Below, piece after piece: positions 26,194-34,008 of a stretch of 64,000 bases of DNA (the first letter of the stretch is position 1; each line of letters opens with the position of its first letter). The position numbers were made by a program, and so were the translations under genes. Source of the DNA: Bradyrhizobium iriomotense (GTDB lineage: Bacteria > Pseudomonadota > Alphaproteobacteria > Rhizobiales > Xanthobacteraceae); the NCBI RefSeq assembly GCF_018129405.1, contig NZ_JAFCLP010000007.1:1-64000 (forward strand), in the 5' to 3' direction. A model generated the notes under the pieces. It was not told the DNA's origin and did no database searches. It saw only the letters and a list, made by a program, of their open reading frames with translations.

Positions 26194-27126
26194 CTAGCCG
26201 CCCTCCTTGCGCTTGGGCGGTGTCGGTCCTTGCACCGGTGGCAGCGATTTCAGATAGGCAGCCATCGCGGCGCGATCTTCCGCCGTCAGTTGCGCCAGAT
26301 TCTTGATCACCGGCCGCATCGCACCCGAGGCGCTGTCGCCCTCGGGCATGTCGCCGGTCTCGAGGAAATCGGCGATATCCTTCTCGCTCCAGCTGCCGAT
26401 GCCCTGCTGCGTGATGTTCGGCACCCAGCCCTCGCCGTCCGGATTGGGGCCGCCGGCGAAGCGCTGCGCCGCGACGATGCCGCCGAGCAGATTGCGCGGG
26501 CTGTGGCATTCGGCGCAATGGCCGAAACCGTTCACGAGATAGGCTCCGCGATTCCATTGCGGCGAGCGTGAAGCATCCGCGACGAACGGCCCGGTGTCCA
26601 TGAACAGCAGTTTCCAGATGCCGACATTGCGGCGGATGTTGAACGGAAACGGCAGCGCGTGGTCGCGCACTCTGCCTGATACCGGCGGCAGCGTCTTCAG
26701 ATAGGCGAAGAGATCGCGGACGTCATCGATCCTTGCCAGATGATAGGACGTGTAGGGAAACGCCGGGAAGTAATGCGTGCCCTCAGGCGAGATGCCGCGC
26801 ATCACGGCGTTGACGAAGTCAGCCTCGCTCCACCGGCCGATCCCGTCGGTCGGATCGGGGGAAATATTGGGGGCGTAGAACGTGCCGAACGGCGAGCCGA
26901 GCGCGAGGCCCCCGCCGAGCCGCAGGCGATCGGGCTGATTGGGCACGGCATGACATGACGAGCAGCCGCCGGCATTGAACATCTCCTGCCCGTTGGCGAG
27001 ATCGGGGTTGCGTGTCGGCGCCGGCAAGGCCAGCGCCGCAGGAGCGACCGGGGCGGACAACCACCAATAGAGGCCGAACGCCGCGACGGCGGCGATCAGG
27101 GCGGCAAGAAGCGTTCGTCGCAGCAT
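26194..27126 (-). CDS. Membrane-anchored dihaem cytochrome c
   Basis: A 310-residue periplasmic electron carrier. The N-terminal TM anchor (5-24) is followed by two class I haem domains: C55-SSC-H59 and C204-AEC-H208, each with a downstream Met region (GISPEGTHYFPAFPYTSY and ETGDMPEGDSASGAM). The layout resembles the cytochrome subunits of gluconate/alcohol/aldehyde dehydrogenases, which pass electrons to a quinol oxidase. No dehydrogenase subunit is adjacent, so its donor is unassigned; the CoxL-like protein 3 kb away is a possible but unproven partner. The tail is Lys/Pro-rich. Confidence 0.88.
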   Translation of the reverse strand: MLRRTLLAALIAAVAAFGLYWWLSAPVAPAALALPAPTRNPDLANGQEMFNAGGCSSCHAVPNQPDRLRLGGGLALGSPFGTFYAPNISPDPTDGIGRWSEADFVNAVMRGISPEGTHYFPAFPYTSYHLARIDDVRDLFAYLKTLPPVSGRVRDHALPFPFNIRRNVGIWKLLFMDTGPFVADASRSPQWNRGAYLVNGFGHCAECHSPRNLLGGIVAAQRFAGGPNPDGEGWVPNITQQGIGSWSEKDIADFLETGDMPEGDSASGAMRPVIKNLAQLTAEDRAAMAAYLKSLPPVQGPTPPKRKEGG

Positions 27127-27280
27127 TCAATCATTCCATCGTGAGCGCGCGAACTTAAGGGTCATGCCGCGCCCGATCCAGCCACGAATATTTTAGATGG
27201 TCCGGCTGTAATGCGGGAATAAACTGCAAGGCGTACTGTTTGGAAGTTGACAGCAATCAGGCGTCAACAGGGAGAGACCC

Positions 27281-27700
27281 ATGACCAAAGCCGTTTTTGC
27301 CACACTGGCCCTCGGAGCTGCCGTTGCGTTCGCCGCCCCGGCCAGCGCGGAGAAACTGAAGGCGACGCTGGACGGCAAAGCCGAAGTACCCGCCAACGCC
27401 AGCAGCGGCACCGGAACGGCCGAGCTCGACTATGACGCTGCGAGCAAGAAGCTGTCGTGGACCGTCAACTATTCCGGGCTCTCCGGCCCTGCCACCGCCG
27501 CGCATTTCCACGGCCCCGCCGAAGCCGGCAAGAACGCCGGCGTTGCGGTCCCGATCCCGAATGCGGCGACGAGCCCCGTCAAGGGCGAAGCGACGCTCAC
27601 CGACGCGCAGGCCGCCGACCTGCTCGGCGGCAAGTACTACATCAACATCCACACGGCGGCGAACCCGGGCGGCGAGATCCGCGGCCAAGTGACGAAATAG
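27281..27700 (+). CDS. CHRD domain secreted protein
   Basis: A 139-residue protein with a signal peptide (residues 1-23, cut after APASA). The rest is one CHRD domain: LDGKAEVPANASSGTGTAEL, LSWTVNYSGLSGPATAAHFH with the conserved HFHGPA, and YYINIHTAANPGGEIRGQV. In animals this domain is found in chordin; bacterial copies are secreted and of unknown role, with conserved histidines suggesting metal binding. GGGAGAG lies just before the ATG. A hairpin terminator follows. A monocistronic gene. Confidence 0.88.
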   Translation: MTKAVFATLALGAAVAFAAPASAEKLKATLDGKAEVPANASSGTGTAELDYDAASKKLSWTVNYSGLSGPATAAHFHGPAEAGKNAGVAVPIPNAATSPVKGEATLTDAQAADLLGGKYYINIHTAANPGGEIRGQVTK

Positions 27701-27750
27701 GGCGACGAAATAGGGTGACGAAGTAAAGCGAAAACGCGGCTTCGTCGCGG

Positions 27751-27786
27751 AAAGGCCGGACGCAAGGAGGGAGCGTCCGGCCTTTT
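27751..27786 (+). terminator. Rho-independent terminator
   Basis: Stem AAAGGCCGGACGC / GCGTCCGGCCTTTT with a nine-base loop and a short T run. It lies 50 bases after the CHRD gene and before the convergent PLP-enzyme stop; the A-rich left side lets it work on both strands. Confidence 0.75.
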
Positions 27787-27811
27787 CGATTCGGGCGAGG
27801 ACCTGCCCCGC

Positions 27812-29095
27812 TCAAGCCGCGTTCAGCGCCTGCGCGAGATCCGCGATCAGATCCGACGGATTCTCGATGCCGATCGACAGCCGAATGGTGGAATCGAGCA
27901 CGCCGATTTTTTGGCGGATGTCGGCGGGAACGCCGGAATGGGTCATCGTTGCAGGCAGGCTCGCGAGCGACTCGGTGCCGCCGAGGCTCACCGCCAGCTT
28001 GAGGATCTGCAGCGCGTTGAGGAATTTCACCGCCGCTTCCTTGCCGCCGACGATATCGAACGAGAAGGTCGATCCCGCGCCCAGGCATTGCTGCGCGAAC
28101 ACGCGGCCCAGGGCTGAGTCCTGCTCGTGATGACCGAGATAATGCACCTTGGCGACCTTGGGGTGGTCACGCAGATAGCTCGCCACCAGGCGCGCATTCG
28201 CATCGGCCTTTTCCATGCGCAGGCTCAGCGTCTCGAGCGAGCGGTTGATCATCCAGCAGGAATGCGGATCGAGCTGGGTGCCGATGGCGCCGCGCAGCGC
28301 CTTGATGCCCTTCATGATCGCCTTCGATCCGAGCGCGGCGCCCGCGATCAGATCGGAGTGGCCGCCGACATATTTCGTCAGCGAATACAGCGACAGGTCC
28401 GCGCCGTGCTCGATTGGCCGCTGAAACACCGGGCCGAGCAGCGTGTTGTCGCAGGCGATGATCGGCGTGTGTCCCTGGGCCTTGCCGATGGAATCGGCGA
28501 TGCGGCGGATCATCGCGACGTCGACGAGGCCGTTGGTCGGGTTGGCCGGGGTCTCGATCAGGATCATCGAAACCCGCCCCCTACCCATCGCCTCCTCCGA
28601 GGCCTGCCTGACGGAGGCTTCATCGATGCCGTCGGCAAAGCCGACCGCGCCGATCGACAGGCGCGCAAGCGTGTTCGTCAGCAGCGTTTCCGTGCCGCCA
28701 TAGAGCGGCTGGGAGTGCAGGATGACGTCGCCGGGACGGACGAAGGCGAGAATTGTGGTCGCGATCGCCGCCATGCCCGAGGAGAACAGCGCGCAGCTCT
28801 CGGTGCGCTCATAGACCGCGAGCCTGTCCTCGACGATTTCGCTGTTGGGATGGTTGAAGCGCGAATAGACGAGGCCCGCGCCCATGCCTTCCGGCGGCTC
28901 GCGCCGGCCGGCGACATAATCGAAGAAGTCCTGCCCGTCCTCGGCGGTCCTGAACACGAAGGTCGAGGTCAGGAACACCGGAGGCTTGATGGCGCCTTCC
29001 GACAATTGCGGATCATAGCCATAGGTCAGCATCAGGGTTTCCGGATGCAGCATATGGTTGCCGATATGGGTCTTCGACGGGAACGGTTTTACCAT
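27812..29095 (-). CDS. Cys/Met-metabolism PLP enzyme (cystathionine gamma-synthase family)
   Basis: A 427-residue fold-type I PLP enzyme. The Schiff-base lysine is in [32 protein letters not shown] binds the phosphate; [14 protein letters not shown] and [14 protein letters not shown] line the cofactor; [19 protein letters not shown] is the C-terminal substrate block. Family members are cystathionine gamma-synthase, cystathionine lyases, methionine gamma-lyase and O-acetylhomoserine sulfhydrylase, which sequence alone does not separate. Relative to standard members it has a longer N-terminus ([20 protein letters not shown]). Its upstream region carries an 11-base inverted repeat and a dispersed repeat. 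Confidence 0.85.
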   Translation of the reverse strand: MVKPFPSKTHIGNHMLHPETLMLTYGYDPQLSEGAIKPPVFLTSTFVFRTAEDGQDFFDYVAGRREPPEGMGAGLVYSRFNHPNSEIVEDRLAVYERTESCALFSSGMAAIATTILAFVRPGDVILHSQPLYGGTETLLTNTLARLSIGAVGFADGIDEASVRQASEEAMGRGRVSMILIETPANPTNGLVDVAMIRRIADSIGKAQGHTPIIACDNTLLGPVFQRPIEHGADLSLYSLTKYVGGHSDLIAGAALGSKAIMKGIKALRGAIGTQLDPHSCWMINRSLETLSLRMEKADANARLVASYLRDHPKVAKVHYLGHHEQDSALGRVFAQQCLGAGSTFSFDIVGGKEAAVKFLNALQILKLAVSLGGTESLASLPATMTHSGVPADIRQKIGVLDSTIRLSIGIENPSDLIADLAQALNAA

Positions 29096-29171
29096 GGCCT
29101 GCCTCGCTGTGGTTCAGCTGCCCGCCGCGCGTTGGAACTCCCGACGTCGTGAGGCTGTCGGAGGAAGATGC

Positions 29172-29265
29172 GTCGACTCGTGTCAGCGCACGGCCGTTGG
29201 CGCAAAGATAGCCGCTCTCACGGCGATCCGTCAGGCCTTGCGAACAGAAATTCCCACGAGTCGAC
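29172..29265. other. Spaced perfect inverted repeat upstream of the PLP-enzyme gene
   Basis: GTCGACTCGTG (29172-29182) and CACGAGTCGAC (29255-29265) are perfect inverted copies 72 bases apart, 77-170 bases upstream of the gene's start. The rest of this 379-base gap holds the dispersed repeat and a terminator described separately; I see no gene in it. The arms could be paired operator half-sites or a large RNA stem; no known regulator motif is recognised. Confidence 0.35.
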
Positions 29266-29287
29266 TCATTGGCCGGTCAGGAGTCCT

Positions 29288-29400
29288 GTAGCCCGGATGA
29301 GCGACTCGTCCGCCGTAGCTCGAAGAGCGAAGGCGGAAGCGACATCCGGGACAGACTATCAGCTCGGCTCCCCGGATATCGCTTCGCTCATCCGGGCTAC
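29288..29400. repeat. Dispersed inverted repeat (gtagcccggatg type)
   Basis: The end arms GTAGCCCGGATG and CATCCGGGCTAC are perfect inverted copies, with further complementarity inside (gagcgac...gcttcgctc). A second copy with the same arms is present at 58438-58521. This is a dispersed element of Bradyrhizobium-type genomes. Confidence 0.8.
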
Positions 29401-29421
29401 GAGACTTGAGGTTGACGTAAC

Positions 29422-29449
29422 AAAAAAGGCGGTTGCTTTCGCAACCGCC
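29422..29449 (-). terminator. Rho-independent terminator of the cytochrome c' gene
   Basis: Read on the minus strand: GGCGGTTGC-GAAA-GCAACCGCC followed by TTTTTTG, 25 bases after the cytochrome c' stop. The perfect nine-pair stem and six-T tract make this a strong terminator. Confidence 0.88.
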
Positions 29450-29474
29450 TCCTCACTGATTCCTCGTCGCCCGG

Positions 29475-29924
29475 TTATTTCAACTTCAAGCGATAGGTTT
29501 CGTGACAATCGTTGCAGCGGTCGTTGATCGCGGTGTAGGCGGCCTTCAGGCTCGCGACATCGTGGATCTTGCCCTTGACGTCCGCGATCGCCTTCTGCAC
29601 CGGCGGGATCTTGGAGTCGAAATCGGCCTTGTTCTGCCAGACCTTCGGCGAGGAGCCGTAGGACGCATTCACGACGTCCTGCTTGGGATTGACCTCGAAG
29701 GTCTTGGCGATCTTGGCGACGTCCGCCTCCAGATTGGCAATCGCCTCGTTGACGGCCTTCTGGTTGTAGGGAATGTCGCCCTTGGTCATCTTCTGAATGA
29801 CCGAGTACAGGCTCTTTGCCTGCGAGCGCATCAGATTGTCCTGCTGGACGGCAATCTCCTGTTGCGCCATGACGGCGCCCGCGCCCAGCACGAGGGCGCC
29901 CGCGACAATCATCGTCCGTTTCAT
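29475..29924 (-). CDS. Cytochrome c'-type protein
   Basis: A 149-residue periplasmic four-helix cytochrome. A signal peptide (residues 1-20, MAQ cleavage) precedes a helical body starting AVQQDNLMRSQAKSLYSV. The haem site C137-NDC-H141 is near the C-terminus (RCNDCHETYRLKLK), the hallmark of cytochrome c' (haem at the end of helix D). The distal residue lies in the N-terminal helix and is not Met in the standard position (QDNLMRSQ), so ligation could be five- or six-coordinate. Such proteins bind NO and protect against it. A monocistronic gene with its own terminator. Confidence 0.88.
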   Translation of the reverse strand: MKRTMIVAGALVLGAGAVMAQQEIAVQQDNLMRSQAKSLYSVIQKMTKGDIPYNQKAVNEAIANLEADVAKIAKTFEVNPKQDVVNASYGSSPKVWQNKADFDSKIPPVQKAIADVKGKIHDVASLKAAYTAINDRCNDCHETYRLKLK

Positions 29925-30051
29925 TGGTCCGTTTCTCCGGCTCTCGAGACGTTCAGGGAATGAGACTTCGCCGGCTTCAGGCGAAGCCGGGACCCATCAT
30001 GGGTAGAACCCCGCGCGGCGCGTTTATTCCCGTGCGCGCGAAGATCGCGCT

Positions 30052-32361
30052 TTAGAGGCTGTGGCGGCGACGGTGCTCGCTGATGGCGATCCACACCCGC
30101 TCCGGCGTGGCCGGCATGTCGATGTGGTCGATCTTGTATTCGCGCCAGAGGGCGTCGACGATGGCGTTGACGACGGCCGGACAGGAGCCGATCGCGCCGG
30201 CCTCGCCCGCCCCCTTCACCCCCAGCGGATTGGTCTTGCAGGGGATGTTGTGGGTCTCGAACACGAAGGACGGACCATCCGCCGCCCGCGGCAGCGCGTA
30301 ATCCATGTAGGTGGCGGTGATGAGCTGGCCGTCGGTGGCGCCATAGACCACCTGTTCCATCAGCGCCTGGCCGATGCCCTGCATGGCGCCGCCATGGACC
30401 TGGCCGGCCAGCAACAGCGGATTGAGCGTCTTGCCGAAATCATCGACGATCACGTAATTGACGATTCTGATGATGCCGGTGGCCGGATCGATCTCGACCT
30501 CCGCCAGATGCGTGCCGTTCGGATAGGTGCCGTCGGCGCTGGCGAAGGTCGCGCTGCCGTTCAGCTTCGACGGATCGACGCCGGGCCGCTTGGCGAGATC
30601 GGCGAACGAGATCGAACGGTCGGTGCCGGCGATGCGCACGATGCCATCGGTGATCTCGATATCGCCGGCGCTGGCTTCCAGCGCCTGCGCCGCGATTTCT
30701 TTCAGCCTCGAGCCGAGCTCGCGCGTGGCGCGCTCGACGCTGACGCCGCCCGAGGGAATCGAGGCCGAGCCGCCGGTGCCGAGGCCCGTGGCGATCTCGT
30801 CGGTATCGCCTTGACGGACGTGCACGCGCTCCGGCGCCAGGCCGAACTGTTCTGCGACGATTTGCGCATAGGCGGTCTGGTGCCCCTGCCCGCTCGACTG
30901 CGTGCCGATCAGGACGGTGACGTCGCCATTGGGATCGAGGCGGACATTGGCCGTCTCCTCACCCATCACGCCGCAAATCTCGACATAGCTCGCAAGGCCG
31001 ATGCCGCGGATGAGCCCCTGCTTCTTGGCCGCCTTGGCACGCTTGGGAAACTCCTTCCATTCCGCGATCTCCATCGCGCGCTTGAGATGCGCGGCGAAGT
31101 CGCCGGAATCATAGACCTTGCCTGTGGCGGTCTTGTACGGCAGCGCCTTCGGCGGAATGAAATTCTTGCGGCGGATGGCGTCCGGCGTCATGTCGAGTTT
31201 TCGCGCGCACGCGTCAACGAGCCGCTCGATCACATAGGCGGCCTCGGGCCGGCCCGCGCCGCGATAGGCATCGACCGGCACGCTATGGGTGAAGATGGTG
31301 CGCACCCGGCAGTGGAAGGCCTGGATGTCGTAGAGGCCCGGCAGCATGCCGGCGCCGCCATGCGGGATGTAGGGCCCGAAGGTCGACAGATACGCGCCCA
31401 TGTCGCCCATCAGGTCGCAATCCATCGCAAGGAATTTGCCGTCCTCAGCCAGCGCCATCTTCGCGGTGGTGACGTTGTCGCGGCCCTGCGCATCGCCCAT
31501 GAAATGCTCGGAGCGGTCGGCCGCCCATTTCACCGCCTTCTTCAGCTTGCGCGCCGCAACCGCCATCAGCGCGTATTCGCGATACGGAAACAGCTTCGTG
31601 CCAAAGCCACCGCCGACGTCGGGGCAGATCACCCGCATCTTGTCGGTGGGGATGTTGAGCACGTTCTGGCACAGGATGTCGCGCAGGCGGTGGCTGCCCT
31701 GGCTGCCGACCGTCAGCGTCAGATGGTCGCGCTTGGCGTCGTATTCGCACACCGCCGCGCGCGTCTCCATGAAGCTTGCGACCACGCGCGGATTGACGAT
31801 GGAGATTTCGGCCACCGCATGGGCCTTGGCGAAGGCAGCTTCCGTCGCCGCCTTGTCGCCGATCGAGACGTCGAACAGCACATTGCCGGCCTTGTCCGGC
31901 CAGACCTGCGGCGCGCCCTTCTTCACGGCATTGACGACGCCGGTCACCGCCGGTAGCGGCGACCATTTGACCTCGATCGCCTCGATCGCGTCGCGGGCCT
32001 GGTCGATGGTCTCGGCGACCACGAAGGCGATGGCATCGCCGACATGACGCACCTCGTCCTTGGCGAGGATCGGGTAAGGCGGGCCGGTGAACGGATCGGT
32101 CTCGAGATTGAACAGGCAGGGCAGATTGCCGAGATCCTTGACATCGTCGGCGGTCAGGATCAGCGCGACGCCGGGCAGGCTGCGGGCACGGCTCGCATCG
32201 ATGGTGTATTTGGCATGCGCATGCGGCGAGCGCAGCATCAAGCAGCGGAGCGCGGCCTGCGGCGCGTAATCGTCGGTATAGCGGCCCTTGCCGCGGATGA
32301 GCGCGTCATCCTCCTTGCGCAGCACGCTTTGGCCAACGCCGAACTTGATGGGAGCCGCCAT
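30052..32361 (-). CDS. CoxL-like molybdopterin-binding subunit, form II (xanthine dehydrogenase family)
   Basis: A 769-residue large subunit of a molybdenum hydroxylase. The Mo-pterin motifs are GGGFGTKLFPYREYAL, GQGHQTAYAQIVAEQFG and the catalytic-Glu block GVKGAGEAGAIGSCPA. The active-site loop reads DAYRGAGRPEAAYV: the AYRGAGR form, known as form II CoxL, not the AYRCSFR loop of true CO dehydrogenase. So the likely substrate is an aldehyde or heterocycle rather than CO, though form II function is unsettled. No FAD (CoxM) or 2Fe-2S (CoxS) subunit gene lies beside it, which is unusual. The start ATG is MAAPIKFGVGQSVLRKEDD. Confidence 0.9.
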   Translation of the reverse strand: MAAPIKFGVGQSVLRKEDDALIRGKGRYTDDYAPQAALRCLMLRSPHAHAKYTIDASRARSLPGVALILTADDVKDLGNLPCLFNLETDPFTGPPYPILAKDEVRHVGDAIAFVVAETIDQARDAIEAIEVKWSPLPAVTGVVNAVKKGAPQVWPDKAGNVLFDVSIGDKAATEAAFAKAHAVAEISIVNPRVVASFMETRAAVCEYDAKRDHLTLTVGSQGSHRLRDILCQNVLNIPTDKMRVICPDVGGGFGTKLFPYREYALMAVAARKLKKAVKWAADRSEHFMGDAQGRDNVTTAKMALAEDGKFLAMDCDLMGDMGAYLSTFGPYIPHGGAGMLPGLYDIQAFHCRVRTIFTHSVPVDAYRGAGRPEAAYVIERLVDACARKLDMTPDAIRRKNFIPPKALPYKTATGKVYDSGDFAAHLKRAMEIAEWKEFPKRAKAAKKQGLIRGIGLASYVEICGVMGEETANVRLDPNGDVTVLIGTQSSGQGHQTAYAQIVAEQFGLAPERVHVRQGDTDEIATGLGTGGSASIPSGGVSVERATRELGSRLKEIAAQALEASAGDIEITDGIVRIAGTDRSISFADLAKRPGVDPSKLNGSATFASADGTYPNGTHLAEVEIDPATGIIRIVNYVIVDDFGKTLNPLLLAGQVHGGAMQGIGQALMEQVVYGATDGQLITATYMDYALPRAADGPSFVFETHNIPCKTNPLGVKGAGEAGAIGSCPAVVNAIVDALWREYKIDHIDMPATPERVWIAISEHRRRHSL

Positions 32362-32466
32362 TGTCTTGACCCGTCCTATGGTTGTTTTGCCGGCATATTG
32401 CCGTGGAAAAAGTGGCAAGGCAAACGGGTTTAGGCAGGCAGCGTCAGTGGAGCTTGCCTTCGATCG

Positions 32467-33402
32467 TCAGAGCGGAATAGGACGGAAGGGGCGCAGGTCG
32501 CTCACCTCCCTGTGAAGATCGATGATTCTGCGGGCGTCCTCCGCACGCTCAGTCTCGGCCAGCTGGCCCGCATAGGCCATGCGACGAACCACCGCTGAGG
32601 ACTGGAACGTCCAATATTGCGTCATCAGCGGGTTGATAAAAAGTTCATTTCCGCTGGTTCGATTGGTGGCATGATAGTTGCCTAACTCGCCCCGCAGTGC
32701 ACTCGCGATCGAATTGCACACGATGCTCGGATGCTGCGGCTGGCGCTGGTTGGCGTATTCCACCAGATCGAGGAACGCCTCGGCCTCCCTGCTGCCCTGC
32801 GACAGCGAGAACATGCCGAGAAACCCGCCATCGCGAATCAGCTGGGCTGTGTTCTCCAGGAACGCGTGATGCGAGACACCGTGATAATGGTCTACGCCGA
32901 AACCGATTGCGGCGAGCAGCACGTTTTCGCCCGCGGCCTGATCGGCAGCCACGAGCGAGACAGCGTCTTCGACGACGCTTCCGACGCCGGGCTCATCGCC
33001 GAATACGAGACTGTCAGTCCCGCCGTCAACCAAGACCACGGTATCGATGTCATGGGCATCGATGATCCAGCGATACGCCGCCGCGAGCGGTCGAACACCG
33101 CTTTTCGCGAAGGCGTAGATCGGCACGAGCTGCTCGCGGCGACCGAGCCATTCGGCCAGCCACTTCTCCGGGAAGTAAGGAATTTCGGCGGCGCGCTGAT
33201 CGACGCGCCAGATCGCCTCCCCGACACGCTCGCCGCCGCATAGCCATAAGTTCGTGAAGGAGAAGCTGGCGAATACCACCTCCTTACCCCGCGCCGTCAG
33301 ATGCTGGGCGAGCGGGACCCCGGCGAAAACGTCGAAGCCGCCGCCACAGCCTGCAACAAGCACTTTGCTTGAGCGGTCGAGTCGTTCAAGGAACGGAATC
33401 AT
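32467..33402 (-). CDS. DUF1152 domain protein
   Basis: A 311-residue cytoplasmic protein. It starts MIPFLERLDRSSKVLVAGCG, with CGGGFDVFAGVPLA, the Gly-rich loop typical of DUF1152. VVLVDGGTDSLVFGDEPGVG, IGFGVDHYHGVSHH and NRTSGNELFINPLMT follow. The fold is predicted Rossmann-like with an Asp/His-rich potential metal or nucleotide pocket. No reaction is known for the family. It is followed, 26 bases before its own start on the same strand, by the DUF1127 gene's stop, so the two may share a transcript. Confidence 0.8.
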   Translation of the reverse strand: MIPFLERLDRSSKVLVAGCGGGFDVFAGVPLAQHLTARGKEVVFASFSFTNLWLCGGERVGEAIWRVDQRAAEIPYFPEKWLAEWLGRREQLVPIYAFAKSGVRPLAAAYRWIIDAHDIDTVVLVDGGTDSLVFGDEPGVGSVVEDAVSLVAADQAAGENVLLAAIGFGVDHYHGVSHHAFLENTAQLIRDGGFLGMFSLSQGSREAEAFLDLVEYANQRQPQHPSIVCNSIASALRGELGNYHATNRTSGNELFINPLMTQYWTFQSSAVVRRMAYAGQLAETERAEDARRIIDLHREVSDLRPFRPIPL

Positions 33403-33428
33403 GCCTGAAGAACTCTACGGTTGATCAC

Positions 33429-33704
33429 CTACATCGCGCCTCGGCTCCATAGATCCGTCGTGCGACCTCGCAGCCTGTCGATAGCACGTTCAGGCGCGAT
33501 GGAGTCGATCTCGCCACGCGTCAAGCCGATGTCCATCAGCTCCCTGTCGCTCAGGTCGTGCAAGGTGACTCGTGAACGCTGGCGCCAGCCCTGAAACGCG
33601 CGCCAGTATCGCTTGAGCAGACTCAAGGCGATGGAGAAGTCGAAGCGAAGCCGGGCGGCGTCGACCTCCGGCTCGCTCGTACTGTTCGTCAATTGTGGTG
33701 GCAT
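33429..33704 (-). CDS. DUF1127 (YjiS-like) small protein
   Basis: A 91-residue protein. The C-terminal DUF1127 motif is RVTLHDLSDRELMDIGLTRG with EIDSIA after it; the N-terminal half has Trp/Arg-rich LLKRYWRAFQGWRQRSR. Longer DUF1127 proteins of alphaproteobacteria have been linked to phosphate/carbon regulation and can bind RNA. A good ribosome site, AGGAG, lies six bases before the ATG. Just upstream lie a terminator-like hairpin and a 25-codon open frame, which may form a regulatory leader. Confidence 0.88.
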   Translation of the reverse strand: MPPQLTNSTSEPEVDAARLRFDFSIALSLLKRYWRAFQGWRQRSRVTLHDLSDRELMDIGLTRGEIDSIAPERAIDRLRGRTTDLWSRGAM

Positions 33705-33744
33705 CGGATGCTCCTGCTGTTGTGCCGGCAGGGAGCGTGGCCAA

Positions 33745-33777
33745 TGAAAAGGCCCCGTCCGATGCCGGCGGGGCCTG
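33745..33777 (-). terminator. Terminator or attenuator hairpin upstream of the DUF1127 gene
   Basis: Read on the minus strand: AGGCCCCG...CGGGGCCTTTTC, eight or more stem pairs followed by TTTTC. It sits after a 25-codon frame and about 40 bases before the DUF1127 start, so it could end transcripts arriving from murJ or attenuate DUF1127 expression. Confidence 0.5.
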
Positions 33778-33803
33778 GTGGAAAAGATGTCGACGTCGAA
33801 TTC

Positions 33804-33881
33804 CTAGCGTGCGACTCCTCCCACGGCCCAGCCGAAGCGGGTCATGTTCGAGAGGTCAACTTTGCGCACGGATTTGATCAT
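33804..33881 (-). CDS. Possible 25-residue leader peptide
   Basis: Minus-strand frame ATG...TAG encoding MIKSVRKVDLSNM then TRFGWAVGGVAR. A possible promoter (TTGATT, 17 bases, TAGTGA) would put the transcript start almost at the ATG, giving a leaderless message; there is no Shine-Dalgarno. A terminator-like hairpin follows 27 bases after the stop, then the DUF1127 gene. The remainder of this 304-base gap up to murJ holds only a short hairpin (33973-33990). Reality of the peptide is uncertain. Confidence 0.3.
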   Translation of the reverse strand: MIKSVRKVDLSNMTRFGWAVGGVAR

Positions 33882-34008
33882 GAGCCGTCACTACCACGGC
33901 AATCGCATAAAATCAAGGGATGTGTAGAGGCTGACTACATCCTGGAGGCGAGCACCTCACTCGGGCGCATTCGTCCTCCGTGAGGAGGACACGAGGAATG
34001 AAGTTCGC

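Noticed and set aside
29096-29290. A SAM-II type riboswitch before the Cys/Met-metabolism gene
   Set aside because: The pseudoknot core pattern of SAM-II was not found; only the 11-base inverted repeat is present.
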